Shown here piece by piece: positions 1 to 8,654 of a DNA stretch of 64,000 bases (the stretch's first letter is position 1; each line of letters opens with the position of its first letter). Origin of the DNA: Desertivirga brevis. Its GTDB lineage: Bacteria; Bacteroidota; Bacteroidia; Sphingobacteriales; Sphingobacteriaceae. The translations under genes were made by a program, and so were the position numbers. The stretch covers positions 1 to 64,000 of the forward strand of contig NZ_JAFEWF010000014.1 of the NCBI RefSeq assembly GCF_017355835.1, in the 5' to 3' direction. Below the pieces are notes generated by a model. That model had not been told where the DNA came from. It did not search any database and was given only the letters and a program-made list of their open reading frames with translations.

Positions 1-231
1 GGGAAAACTACCTTGTTCCAGGCGTTTGTAGTATAATACGAAGCCTCCATGCTCCCAATGCAATAGCTTGATATGGGTACGTTGGCGGTTTAAAAAAACG
101 AATACATCTCCGCTGGTAGCATTTCTGTGCAGTTCAGAAATCACCAGACCGCATAATCCGTCGAAGGATTTCCGCATATCACAGTAACCTTGATAAAGGA
201 AATAACGATGAGATGAGTTCAGGCTGAACAT
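1..231 (-). CDS. tnpB: IS66 accessory protein TnpB (partial, C-terminus outside window)
   Basis: The first 77 residues are visible. They include YQGYCDMRKSFDGLCGLV and then FVFLNRQRTHIKLLHWEHGG, which are hallmark segments of the IS66 Orf2/TnpB family (about 115 residues in full). TnpB is needed together with TnpA and TnpC for transposition, but its biochemical role is unclear. Its ATG overlaps the TAA stop of tnpA in a TAATG arrangement (229-233), which suggests translational coupling. The reading frame is open to the edge of the window. Confidence 0.9.
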   Translation of the reverse strand, partial: MFSLNSSHRYFLYQGYCDMRKSFDGLCGLVISELHRNATSGDVFVFLNRQRTHIKLLHWEHGGFVLYYKRLEQGSFP

Positions 232-536
232 TAAGCCAAACGGATCAATTCAGAAAGAACCGGAATATGGGAAGCATTAATCTTAAGACGTACCCCGTTA
301 GGATAGATTACTTCAATGCTTTCTGATATTGGTTTAACCTGTGGCTTTACTGCAATGAAGCCCACACCTGCATTTTCTCTGCTGCGTGCTACCCAATTAG
401 CAAAAGTAGTTCGTTTTACTCCGATTTTTTCGCAATAAGCTTTTTGTGTCAGTCCACTTTCTTTCCATTGCTGCACCACCTGGCGCATTTGTGCTACTTT
501 CTTCATCTTGCAAAGAAACCGTAGATTTAGGTGCAA
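231..536 (-). CDS. tnpA: IS66 accessory protein TnpA
   Basis: This 101-residue protein is the IS66 Orf1/TnpA type. A helix-turn-helix occupies roughly residues 15-50 (ESGLTQKAYCEKIGVKRTTF followed by ANWV), and the C-terminal part carries the family's GVRLKI-type beta segment. It probably binds the element ends. The length is normal for the family. It is the first gene inside the element, about 27 bp from the terminal repeat, and its stop overlaps the tnpB start. Confidence 0.88.
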   Translation of the reverse strand: MHLNLRFLCKMKKVAQMRQVVQQWKESGLTQKAYCEKIGVKRTTFANWVARSRENAGVGFIAVKPQVKPISESIEVIYPNGVRLKINASHIPVLSELIRLA

Positions 537-563
537 GTAAAGATGGGTTGCTCGGGCGCTTAC

Positions 564-933
564 TTCAAAGCTGACTGCTATCGTTAAAGATAAGGTAGTA
601 AAAGCAGAAGTCCTTAATGCAGGAAAACTTAAGCCAAAGGATGTTTTAAATAAGGTTAATTCCTCTATCCAAGAAAAAATTTCACATTTTGACCCTCGCT
701 GCCTGTACTATGCCTTCTCAATAAGGCCAACTAACGAAGACGAGCTAAAGCTGGATCCCTTTCAAACCAACATCAAGTATTGCCACTTCGATGAAGCGCA
801 TTCAGACTACCTCTTTCAAGACTCATGGGCAGAATTTCTTATCAGAAATATTACTAGTAGCAAATTGACCAGGGAAATTTGGAAAAAATCCTTTGATACC
901 AAGACAAAGCTTGAAATTAGCAATTATGAGTAA
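564..933 (+). pseudogene. 3' remnant of a gene interrupted by the IS66 element
   Basis: An open frame of about 123 codons begins exactly at the outer end of the IS66 element and ends with TAA at 931-933. It has no start codon of its own; in frame it reads back into the element and meets a stop at 538-540. The translated C-terminal segment has ordinary, globular-looking composition (for example CLYYAFSIRP and SDYLFQDSWAEFLI), so it is likely a real protein tail. I do not recognise the family. The N-terminal part should lie beyond the other end of the element, outside the window. Confidence 0.6.
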
Positions 934-1271
934 GTTGATGAGTTTTATACTTCAATGCAGCAGAACCGAGAGATTGGACGAAAAAGCCAAAAGAAAAAGC
1001 GATGAAGCAATGTCTTTTTGAGAAAAAGGAGAAAGCACAACCAACTTTATCTGACACTTTGATTGATGAAGAAGGTAAACCGAAGCGGAAAACGACAAAG
1101 AAAAAATACTGCGCTATGGGAGCGCAGATTAACCTAAACCTTATCACAATTTTTTGTAGTTACAAACGTCACAAAAGTGTTACTTAAATCCAAAAACAGT
1201 TATCACACTTCAATTGGGCAATGTGGGTATAAGTAAGAAAGCGTGGTTAAACCAAAGTTAAAAATTACTTC
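934..1271. other. Intergenic stretch with no recognised gene
   Basis: The only open frame is a lysine-rich stretch of about 60 codons at 1002-1187 on the plus strand, with no recognisable motif. It may be a remnant linked to the interrupted gene upstream. No hairpin terminator or RNA gene was seen. Confidence 0.4.
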
Positions 1272-2078
1272 CTAATTTTTTTTCTCATCCCGCTGTCTTT
1301 CTTCAGAAGAACCTTTTATCAGTTGATTCCCGCTTTCGTCACTTGTATTTCTTTTTGTCAGGGCTAAACCAAATACTACTTTCAAAGAAATGCTGGGTAC
1401 ATATTTGTCATGGAAGACGTTTAAGTCGTCGTAATTAATATTTTTTTGCGGAACATTCTCTATGAGAAACTGCTTTTTTTGACCATTATAATCATTGATA
1501 AAATAATCTCGCGGCTGCTTCACGGAAAGAAACTCAAATGATCCTAAAACAAAAATATTCTCGTTTAACTCATAGCCGATTCCCAGACCTCCATCAATTT
1601 TTTGATTATATAACTTCGATTCCGAGGAAAATTGAGCAAGATTGAGAATAGCCCCTACCGACCATTTTGAGGGAATAGCAAAGACTGGTCCTTTAGTGTT
1701 ATTAAGTGTTGGGTTTCCATTTGGATCAGTTTTTTGTCTCAAATACCAAGTTTTCCAATTGAACATCACCGCAGTAGATAATACAACGTTCAAAGGAGAA
1801 ACTTTATCGAATTGAACAGTTTGATCTACCGGATTAATGGCAATACTGTAAAGCTTATTAGTACCCATAGTGTATCCTATGCTTACTCCTAACTTTAATG
1901 GACTCGAAACATGCTCAATTCTTTCTCCACCCATCTCTAAGGATTTTACAGATGCCCTTGAAAGCCTAACGTACTGTGCATGTGTATCATGCGTCTGAAG
2001 CGATAAAAGCACGGTAAAAGTTAGCCCATACAAGAAAAACAAAAATTCAGATTTGATTGATTGTAAGTGTATTTTCAT
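1272..2078 (-). CDS. Exported hypothetical protein, possible outer-membrane barrel
   Basis: The 268-residue protein starts with a basic then hydrophobic segment ending around HAQ (residues 33-35), a plausible signal peptide. The rest alternates short hydrophobic or aromatic strands with turns (LKLGVSIGYTMG, KWSVGAILNLA, IFVLGSFEFLSV, SISLKVVFGLAL), which resembles a small transmembrane beta-barrel. A charged tail follows the last strand. No family was recognised. It lies 50 bp downstream of the caspase-like gene at 2129-2920 on the same strand, so it is probably the last gene of that exported-protein group. The barrel is an inference from strand pattern only. Confidence 0.5.
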   Translation of the reverse strand: MKIHLQSIKSEFLFFLYGLTFTVLLSLQTHDTHAQYVRLSRASVKSLEMGGERIEHVSSPLKLGVSIGYTMGTNKLYSIAINPVDQTVQFDKVSPLNVVLSTAVMFNWKTWYLRQKTDPNGNPTLNNTKGPVFAIPSKWSVGAILNLAQFSSESKLYNQKIDGGLGIGYELNENIFVLGSFEFLSVKQPRDYFINDYNGQKKQFLIENVPQKNINYDDLNVFHDKYVPSISLKVVFGLALTKRNTSDESGNQLIKGSSEERQRDEKKN

Positions 2079-2128
2079 AGTTTTATAGATAAGCTTTCAA
2101 ATATTTAAATCAATATTATATCCATTTT

Positions 2129-2920
2129 TCATAACCGTTGAATCTTGTATACTGCCTTTCTCAGATTCTTAGTTTTGAACTTATGCGCATATTGAATCTT
2201 ATCATACTCCTTTTGTACCTCAACAAATACATTCTCCCAATCTTTGAGGAGGGGCGAATTATTGGAGTATAAATCTAGCGTGGAACAAAAGGCCCTAGTA
2301 AAGTAGCTTCCCTTAGGGCCAGTATAAGAAGTTTTACCTGGTTGACTACTACAAGAAATAATCCTGATCTTATTTGCAAATAATCTGCTATAATCAGATC
2401 GAAAAGAGTTAAGAGGAATTTTTATGCTTTTAAGAACGGACTGAAATGGTTGAGGTTCAAAGGCACGTCCACTATTGCAAGCTTGCGTAATGGATATGAT
2501 TGCCGCAGCGTGAGCGAAATTATGGCACAAAGTCTCGTACAATTCATAGCTAGAAATTTTAACGATTCTTCCTTTGTCATTAAAAAGTGAAACCCTGGGA
2601 AACTCGCTCTTCGAATTCGCCGAACCGTGACTAACAATGTAGAAAAAAACTATATCTTTTTCTTCTACATTTAAACTGTCAACTATCTCTTTAACTGACT
2701 CTACTTTGAAGCTATTGCCGTCTTTTACAATAAGATTTAAATTGTAGCTTAAATTTGCACTAAGGCTATCACATAGTTGTTTGACAAGTTCTATGTCCCG
2801 TTTAGCGTACTTTCCTATCTTTTTATCGTTGGTATTTGCATAAATAACGCTATGGAACGTTTGTGCAGGTAAAATCAAAGAGGTAAACAATAAAATAATT
2901 ATAGCAGCGATCTTTTTCAT
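2129..2920 (-). CDS. Exported caspase-like (peptidase C14) protein
   Basis: The 263-residue protein has a clear signal peptide (residues 1-20, cleavage near PAQ-TF) followed by a caspase-like fold. The expected dyad is present: His98 in the strand YIVSHGS and Cys148 in ITQACNSG. The spacing of about 50 residues and the hydrophobic strands before each residue fit the C14/metacaspase p20 core. The segment CSSQPGKTSYTGPKGSYFTRAF after the Cys matches the region where these proteins form the substrate pocket. It would act in the periplasm or outside the cell, unusual for caspase homologues thought of as intracellular. A second such gene lies 417 bp upstream. The substrate is unknown. Confidence 0.72.
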   Translation of the reverse strand: MKKIAAIIILLFTSLILPAQTFHSVIYANTNDKKIGKYAKRDIELVKQLCDSLSANLSYNLNLIVKDGNSFKVESVKEIVDSLNVEEKDIVFFYIVSHGSANSKSEFPRVSLFNDKGRIVKISSYELYETLCHNFAHAAAIISITQACNSGRAFEPQPFQSVLKSIKIPLNSFRSDYSRLFANKIRIISCSSQPGKTSYTGPKGSYFTRAFCSTLDLYSNNSPLLKDWENVFVEVQKEYDKIQYAHKFKTKNLRKAVYKIQRL

Positions 2921-3337
2921 TTTGTAATCACATTAATATTAATTCTGCTAGAACCGGTGATAAGCATTCCGCAAACAAGTTTAATTCAACTATCGATTTA
3001 GCAATGCTCAAAATTATTTCTTTAATTATTTCTTCAAAGCACAATGCCTGCCGCTGATTGCACACTTTTGGCACATAATCAGCGAAAATTTTTATATTCT
3101 ATTCACCATTTCTACCTGAATCTCTATCTCTTTAATATTTTAATTGTTTTTGGGAATTCTTCATTTAGAATCATCAAATATGCAGCTGGCATTAGAGACA
3201 CTAGATTCTGGCCGGGAGAAAGGTGTTAGCTCTGATAATTTTCGAAAACGAATCTTATTAATGCAAATACTGGGAGAGTGTCATTATCCTGTAAGAATAG
3301 CTACACTTCTAACAAGTAAAGCTTAATTTAATGTACC
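2921..3337. other. Intergenic stretch between the two caspase-like genes
   Basis: This 417-bp region is AT-rich and probably holds the promoter of the downstream pair (2129-2920 and 1272-2078). A plus-strand frame at 3180-3326 is open but has no start context or recognisable domain. No hairpin or RNA gene was seen. Confidence 0.4.
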
Positions 3338-4498
3338 TTATTTGTTACCATTTACATTAACAAAGCTACGTAAGAATACATTTTCTCCATCTGTTAACGT
3401 AACAATTGCCGTTATATAAGTTGATTCGCGCACATTAAAAATGCATACACTTGAGGGATTACCTCGATTAACCACTTGGCTGTGAAGTGATTCAGCTAAA
3501 TAATATGTAATAGATTCAATTACTTTACAATCTATTGAACTTGAGCATGACGTCTTAATATCAAGACGATAATTATTTCCATGCCGCCTGTAAATCCACG
3601 CAGCCTTTCTAATATCTACTTTTAAATTAAACCTTTCTTTAGAATATGGGGTGAGGATATCATTATTACAGTTTGAAATTAGAGAATCGATAGGTATATA
3701 AGGACAATTAGTATCATTGATGATCTTTCTGTCACCTCGATGTTTGAAATAAGTCTCTGTATCCACTTTTGTCAAGCGACTCGCATTCTTAATTATATCA
3801 TAGATGTTGCTGCAAGTATTACTCTTAAGCATTGTCGACATTGAGAAGAAGAAATTCGTCGTAAATAAACTCCCATGCTCTGTAATTAACGACGTAATGT
3901 TTGCAGGGCTGGAATTTATTATTAAATCAAAGCAACTCTTGGAAAAAAGCTTACTTGCATTTTTTCGGGTTATTTCGTCATCACTTAAAGAGCCTCTTAT
4001 AGGTGTAAACGGGCGTCTACTAGTTAGATTATCTTTATCTTCATCAGGAATCTGGCTTATTTCGTTATTGCAAACATCTGTAACCATAAGAAGACTTCGA
4101 TGCTTACACCTTTTGAAATTCTCAAATATCTCAAAAGATGAAACATTCTCCTTGTCTGGAAATACTATTCTAGGGAAACTTGTTTTATCCGTTGCATACC
4201 GAGTTCCATGAGAGGAGATAAATAGGAAAATAAAATCATCGTCTTTAAAATCCATGGAATATAGCTTTTCTAATTCCTTCTTAGAAAAGCTTTTTCCCTC
4301 TAAAACAACAGGATCTATTGCTTCGCCTAATAGTTCTTCAAGTTGAGAAAAAAAATGAAGCCCGGTTGTCCGATCAATTGAGCAAGCATTTCCTACTGTC
4401 TCATCAAATGTATCTACCAAGAAAATAGGAATAATGTCTGCTTTTAGACGGTGAGAGGTAAATAAAAGAATAAACCAGAACATTGTAAGCTTTACCAT
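3338..4498 (-). CDS. Exported caspase-like protein with C-terminal extension
   Basis: The 386-residue protein begins with a signal peptide (residues 1-20). The caspase-like core follows, with His97 in FISSHGTR and Cys143 in MVTDVCNN, each at the end of a hydrophobic strand. A pocket-like segment INSSPANITSLITEHGSLFT is present near residue 195. The last 150 residues or so contain six or more cysteines (for example SCSSSIDCKV) and may form a separate disulfide-stabilised domain; I do not recognise it. Its start overlaps the end of the coiled-coil gene upstream by 7 bp, so the two are co-transcribed. It is diverged from the 2129-2920 protein, so the pair is not a recent duplication. Confidence 0.68.
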   Translation of the reverse strand: MVKLTMFWFILLFTSHRLKADIIPIFLVDTFDETVGNACSIDRTTGLHFFSQLEELLGEAIDPVVLEGKSFSKKELEKLYSMDFKDDDFIFLFISSHGTRYATDKTSFPRIVFPDKENVSSFEIFENFKRCKHRSLLMVTDVCNNEISQIPDEDKDNLTSRRPFTPIRGSLSDDEITRKNASKLFSKSCFDLIINSSPANITSLITEHGSLFTTNFFFSMSTMLKSNTCSNIYDIIKNASRLTKVDTETYFKHRGDRKIINDTNCPYIPIDSLISNCNNDILTPYSKERFNLKVDIRKAAWIYRRHGNNYRLDIKTSCSSSIDCKVIESITYYLAESLHSQVVNRGNPSSVCIFNVRESTYITAIVTLTDGENVFLRSFVNVNGNK

Positions 4499-5055
4499 GA
4501 TTTGAAAACAATGTGTGGACGTAAATGCTTATCACCATATTTTTGAACAGCATAAGGAACGGCTACTTCATTTATGAATTCCATTGCTAAGGGAATGATA
4601 ATCTCAGTCACGACAGTAACAATTACTTTGTTTGCTTTAGTGCCAGATTGTGTTGCAGTATATGTGCTCTCGAAGTCATCACACATAGAGTTAATATTTC
4701 TGATTTTACCTTCAAGAGACTCAAGATATGGATCTGGGGAGGTTACCATTTGTCTCCTTCGTTCTGTAGTTTTCAAATCGCTTATTAATCCTTCATAAAG
4801 TTCTAGCGAAGCGGATCTAATATTTTTATATTTTCCTTCTAGTTCCTCTATTTTGGCTACAGGAAGCTTGGAGTTTTTAATCTCGCCAGTCAATCCTTCA
4901 ATCCTCGTCTTGTTTTTTTTGTAAAATATTGCAGCATCAGTAGCCCGGAAAGCTGTCACAAAGCCTTTATAATTTTTCACCCTGGTAGGTTCTTGGCTAT
5001 GGGAAAGACTAATTAGTGTTGTTAATAAAAAGAGGGTTAATAAAATTTTTTTCAT
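4492..5055 (-). CDS. Exported coiled-coil protein of unknown function
   Basis: The 187-residue protein has a signal peptide ending near SHS-QE (residue 20). The middle (residues 45-105) is rich in Lys, Glu and Leu in heptad-like order and probably forms a coiled coil. Near the C-terminus is a hydrophobic run (VIVTVVTEIIIPLAMEFINE) that could be a membrane-interacting helix. It is the first gene of the exported caspase-like group, overlapping the next gene by 7 bp. It faces the LuxR-type regulator at 5251 across a 195-bp promoter region. A role as partner or substrate of the caspase-like proteins is only a guess from position. Confidence 0.55.
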   Translation of the reverse strand: MKKILLTLFLLTTLISLSHSQEPTRVKNYKGFVTAFRATDAAIFYKKNKTRIEGLTGEIKNSKLPVAKIEELEGKYKNIRSASLELYEGLISDLKTTERRRQMVTSPDPYLESLEGKIRNINSMCDDFESTYTATQSGTKANKVIVTVVTEIIIPLAMEFINEVAVPYAVQKYGDKHLRPHIVFKSW

Positions 5056-5155
5056 AGACGTATTTTTAATTAAGAAAAATCATGCAACTGATATCACTTT
5101 AAAGAATAAAAACACTTGATCTTCGGACATAATACGTTTCTAATTCTTTAACCTT

Positions 5156-5225
5156 AATCACCTTTTGTTTTGATAGGTAAGTTACACTTCTGTATTGTAG
5201 TCATCAATCACCTAAAAAGGTGATT
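5156..5225. promoter_or_regulatory. Three AATCACCT half-sites in a divergent promoter
   Basis: AATCACCT occurs at 5156-5163 and 5206-5213, and in inverted form (AGGTGATT) at 5218-5225. The last two form a perfect palindrome with an AAAA spacer. The array lies between the caspase-like group (minus) and the PAS-LuxR gene (plus), 26 bp before the latter's start. It is a candidate operator, possibly for the LuxR protein itself. Confidence 0.45.
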
Positions 5226-5250
5226 TTAAAGAATTGATTAAAAAGGCAAA

Positions 5251-6042
5251 ATGCTTAATTTAGAAGGCAGACTTTATCCTATGCATCTACCTTCACATTC
5301 CCCCGTTCTTTCGCCAGACGACTTGTCAATAATTGCAGGAGTTAAGCAGCTTACCTCTGGCGATATAGTTCAAGCGAGAGAGTATTTGAAACAGGCAGGT
5401 AATAAAAGTACTTATACCGCAGTGTTTAATTGGAAAACTATGCGGTATGAAGAAATTAGTTCCTCGGTAAAAAACGCTCTTGGCTACGACACCTTTATAT
5501 TTCTAAAACAGGGTCTAGAATTCATTTTAGGAGTTATTCATCCTGATGACATAGCAAGTTTCAGAAGGATACATATTCAAATTTTTGATTTGTTTTATCA
5601 GACTCCCTGCGAGTTTAGATGTGACTTAAAGTTCAGTTATAATTTTAGAGTTAAAGCTGCTGACGGCAGTTATAGACATATACTTCGCCAGAGCACTTTC
5701 ATTCAGCTTTCCATTGACGGGAAGCCCTGGTTAGAGTTCATTGAGAGTGTAGACATTACCAGTTATTCACGCTTCTCAGATATCAAGCTAACCGTAACGA
5801 ACGGACGTAACGGAAAATCTAAATTTGAATTCGTCGAATTTAATTACAGACAAGTCAATTATAATATCTCAAAACGAGAGCTGGAAGTGTTAGAATTAGC
5901 AGGCAAAGGCTTCACAACAAAAGACATTTCTTCCATCCTTTCCTTAAGTATTGATACTGTAAAAACTCATAGAAAAAATATCATGTTAAAAACCGGTGCA
6001 TGTAATATGCCCGAAGCAATACGTCTTGTTTACGGGCACTAA
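5251..6042 (+). CDS. PAS-like sensor with LuxR-type DNA-binding domain
   Basis: In this 263-residue regulator, residues 50-185 look like a PAS fold: VFNWKTMRYEEIS, then VIHPDDIASFRRI, then FRVKAADGSYRHILRQSTFI, ending in an FIESVDIT strand. The LuxR helix-turn-helix occupies the C-terminus (ISKRELEVLELAGKGFTTKD, then SIDTVKTHRKNIM). There is no receiver domain, so the PAS fold probably senses a ligand or partner directly. An internal ATG at residue 11 is an alternative start. It is divergent from the exported caspase-like group and likely controls it, an inference from gene order and the shared operator-like repeats. Confidence 0.75.
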   Translation: MLNLEGRLYPMHLPSHSPVLSPDDLSIIAGVKQLTSGDIVQAREYLKQAGNKSTYTAVFNWKTMRYEEISSSVKNALGYDTFIFLKQGLEFILGVIHPDDIASFRRIHIQIFDLFYQTPCEFRCDLKFSYNFRVKAADGSYRHILRQSTFIQLSIDGKPWLEFIESVDITSYSRFSDIKLTVTNGRNGKSKFEFVEFNYRQVNYNISKRELEVLELAGKGFTTKDISSILSLSIDTVKTHRKNIMLKTGACNMPEAIRLVYGH

Positions 6043-6281
6043 TCCCATACTTTCCGACACCAATTATTAAAGGAGGAGCTGGAAGGTCTTCACACACCTA
6101 CCGGTAACATCCCTTTCATGATCGGTGCCACATGCTGTTATTCCAATACTGACGCTGTCACCAGTTTCAATATTTCTAACACCATGATTTCTGCCTTTTG
6201 ATGTGCAATAATAGTTTTGCGTCTTATTTTATACTTCGGAGATACCCAATATGGATTTATATGGTTCTTTCTCAGATTTAG

Positions 6282-7192
6282 CTAAGGAAGCTTAATCTCA
6301 ACTCCCCCCTTGTCCCACGTTTCATTGACTTTGATTAAAAAATTCGGATTACTATTCCCGGTCGATAAACCTGTAAATAATTTTCCTTTAATAGTTATCT
6401 TCTTATTCCTGATATAGTCGACCTTTACCTCCTTAGAAACTAATTCTTTTGCACTCGCGTCGAATGCTTTTATTTCGACAGCTGTTCCGGGAATACCATC
6501 ATTGGGGAGGGCATAAGTAGAGAATGTTTTATTTAGAATTCTGCGATCTCGATTACCTATGGTAAAGGTAGCGGTACGGGTTGGAACTGAACCCATAGAA
6601 ATTCCATCATGCACCATTTGGACAGATCCTTCATTTTTTGTAATAATGCTTATAGAAGATACCACGGATGGAATTGAATCTTCTACAACAAGGTCAATTC
6701 CGGATACTATTCTATCTAAAATTACTTCCTCAACTGCGTCCTCGCTTACTTTAATCTGATCTATTTTCTTAAAAAACAAGTCATAAGTCCGGTTTCCAGG
6801 ATCTACATAATCCTGGCAATATAATTATTAGCAACATTCCAGTTGAAATTTCCCGTTGAAGCAGCAAAGGCAGCTTTGTATGAACCAGTAGGTAATTCTA
6901 CCCTAAAGGTTCCGAAATTGGGCGTGCTCTTAGTCTGGTTTATTATAGTATAAGGAGTTCCATTATTATCGTAAATCTTACAACTTAAATAGTCAGCGAA
7001 TTTTTTAACAGAATCTGCAAGAGTAGTCGCATTAGAACCAGACTTAAAATCACCAACTGACACGGCAAGGTCAGACACGTTAAACGTTACAGTGGCCTTT
7101 TCCTTTTCTGTTAAAGGCTGTTCAGGTTCGTCAACAGAACACGCTGTAAATGATAGCAAGGCCAGGCATAGGGATAGTAGTTGTTTTTTCAT
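6282..7192 (-). pseudogene. Frameshifted lipoprotein, FimB/Mfa2-like
   Basis: Two minus-strand frames make one protein when joined. The first (6803-7192) starts with a lipoprotein signal (LLSFTACSVDEP, Cys at residue 18) and ends at TAG after NNYIARIM. The second, up to 6282, continues in another frame; just before it the frame reads QDYVDPGNRTYDLFFKKIDQ, so translation would be continuous after a one-base shift near 6810-6835. The segment DRIVSGIDLVVEDSIPS resembles the core repeat of Bacteroidota fimbrial anchor lipoproteins (FimB/Mfa2). That assignment is tentative. The break could be true decay or a sequencing error. An independent start for the second half would have to be a TTG at 6779. 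Confidence 0.6.
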
Positions 7193-7339
7193 AGGATAAG
7201 TTCAGATGTTTGGAAGTTCAGACAGCCAGATAGGGGAAATAGTTTTAGGTCCGGAAGTATAATTACCAGGGGCAAATGATTCTGATTAAACAGCATTTGT
7301 TTATGATACGCCTGAAACATTAAATTTCCAGCGAAGAAG

Positions 7340-7427
7340 TTAACACGTTTTTTCAAACATGTTAAAAAAACAGACAATTTTTAACACGTTCTATTAACAT
7401 GTTAAAAAAGCATAGAAAAATTAACAC
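7340..7427. repeat. Tandem ~40-bp repeat built of TTAACACGTT / AACATGTTAA half-sites
   Basis: TTAACACGTT occurs at 7340 and 7381, with a shorter copy (TTAACAC) at 7421. The near-complement AACATGTTAA lies at 7356 and 7396. The unit period is 40-41 bp, with about 2.2 copies. It lies 140-225 bp upstream of the MDR oxidoreductase gene. The central part (7356-7390) closely matches a separate site at 14184-14218. Confidence 0.7.
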
Positions 7428-7565
7428 AACAAGCACTGTGTAGCTGGAAAAGACTGTTAGCAGTAGCTTAATCATTGAAAAGCACAATAGTGATTTGATA
7501 CAAGTTTGAGAATGCCTCTATTGGCAACTTTGTGATATCAATTTGAAGCATTTAAAAATAATATC

Positions 7566-8546
7566 ATGAAAGCATTAGTTTATAGAGAATTCGGAAACAT
7601 TGATGTCTTCCAGATCGCAGAACAACCAGAACCTACAATTGAAAGAGACGAGGTATTGGTAAAAGTAAAAGCATTTTCTATTAATCCTTTGGATTGGAAA
7701 ATAAGAAAGGGAGAAATGAAACTGATGTCGGGTTCCAAATTTCCCAGATACACTGGAACTGATTTCTCAGGTATTGTTGAAGAAGTCGGATCTACTGTTA
7801 CTGATTTAAAAAAAGGCGATGAGGTTTTTGGCGTGGTAAAAAACATGAAAACAGGTGCGTCAGCAGAGTATATTTCCGTAAGCTCTTCATTAGTTTGGAA
7901 AAAACCTTCTGGCATCAATTTCTTTCAGGCTGCTTCCATTCCAGTAGTTGGAACGGCTGCTGTTAACGCTATGGAAAAAATGGGTAACCTTAGCTCAGAA
8001 ACTAAAGTTTTGGTGAACGGTGCAACCGGAGGTTTTGGTATGTTTTTACTTCAACTACTAAAACAACGTGGCGCTAATGTAACGGCCGTTACATCAACGC
8101 ATGGAACTGAATTTGCAAAGCAATGGGGTGCTAGTGCTCTTCTAAATTACACGAAAGACGACGTTCTTTCTCATAAGGCTACCTTTGACATCGTGGTTGA
8201 TCTATCGGGTAAACTAAGCTATAAAGACGCCCGCCCAATCATGAAAGCGAAAAGCTTGTTTTTGAATTCAACGCCTCAGCCTATTGAAATCCCCACTTCA
8301 TTTATCAAAAACCTTTTTACCTCCAAAAAACATATTGTTATACTATCGAGCCCTTCGGCCAAAGCCACTGATATTTTGCTCAATGCTGTGAACAAAGGAT
8401 TGCAGGTTGAAGTCAATAGGGTATTCTCTTTTTCCAAATACAAAGAGGCTTTTGAATATGCTGAAAAAGGAGGATACGTTGGGAAAGTTGTCGTAGAAAT
8501 GGACTGCCGAGTTGCAGCTTCTGACGGAACAATCCGAACCAATTAA
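7566..8546 (+). CDS. NAD(P)-dependent zinc-independent MDR oxidoreductase
   Basis: The 326-residue medium-chain dehydrogenase/reductase is of the quinone oxidoreductase type. The N-terminal GroES-like domain contains the GTDFSGIVEEVG and KGDEVFGVV motifs. The Rossmann domain has the nucleotide-binding loop VNGATGGFGMFLLQ near residue 150. The catalytic and structural zinc cysteines of alcohol dehydrogenases are absent, which fits an NADPH-dependent enone or quinone reductase. Length and start are normal for the family. The AraC regulator 108 bp downstream on the same strand may control it. The true substrate cannot be told from sequence. Confidence 0.85.
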   Translation: MKALVYREFGNIDVFQIAEQPEPTIERDEVLVKVKAFSINPLDWKIRKGEMKLMSGSKFPRYTGTDFSGIVEEVGSTVTDLKKGDEVFGVVKNMKTGASAEYISVSSSLVWKKPSGINFFQAASIPVVGTAAVNAMEKMGNLSSETKVLVNGATGGFGMFLLQLLKQRGANVTAVTSTHGTEFAKQWGASALLNYTKDDVLSHKATFDIVVDLSGKLSYKDARPIMKAKSLFLNSTPQPIEIPTSFIKNLFTSKKHIVILSSPSAKATDILLNAVNKGLQVEVNRVFSFSKYKEAFEYAEKGGYVGKVVVEMDCRVAASDGTIRTN

Positions 8547-8654
8547 AAATTACTATAGTTAGCTTTTTGAGGGAATTTAAAATGGACAAATATAGATAAA
8601 CTGAGGTCTGGAACTTTTCACAAAAGCCTTATTTTAGACTGCTACTAAAAGTGA

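Larger units (their letters stand above)
1..563 (-). mobile_element. IS66-family insertion sequence, one end (partial)
   Basis: This is the promoter-proximal end of an IS66-type element whose body runs off the left edge of the window. It carries the accessory genes tnpA and tnpB in the usual order on the minus strand. The outer end reads GTAAGCGCCCGAGCAACCC on the minus strand, starting at 563, which agrees with the GTAAGCG start typical of IS66 terminal repeats. The tnpC transposase gene and the other terminal repeat lie outside the window, so the 8-bp target duplication cannot be checked. The DNA to the right (564 onward) is a coding sequence with no start, as expected for a gene split by the insertion. 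Confidence 0.85.

Noticed and set aside
1002..1187. 61-codon lysine-rich frame
   Set aside because: Composition is biased and no motif is visible; the frame is open further upstream without a start.
3144..3326. Plus-strand frame between the caspase-like genes
   Set aside because: It has a mild repeat-like helical composition but no domain, no clear start and sits in a likely promoter region, so I did not call a gene.
6060..6203. Plus-strand frame after the LuxR gene (LLKEELEGLHTPTGNI)
   Set aside because: It is short and without start or known family. It could be a remnant, but nothing supports a call.
7340..7427. CRISPR array or origin of replication
   Set aside because: The half-sites are palindromic and the unit is only about 2.2 copies; there are no cas genes, dnaA boxes or replication genes.
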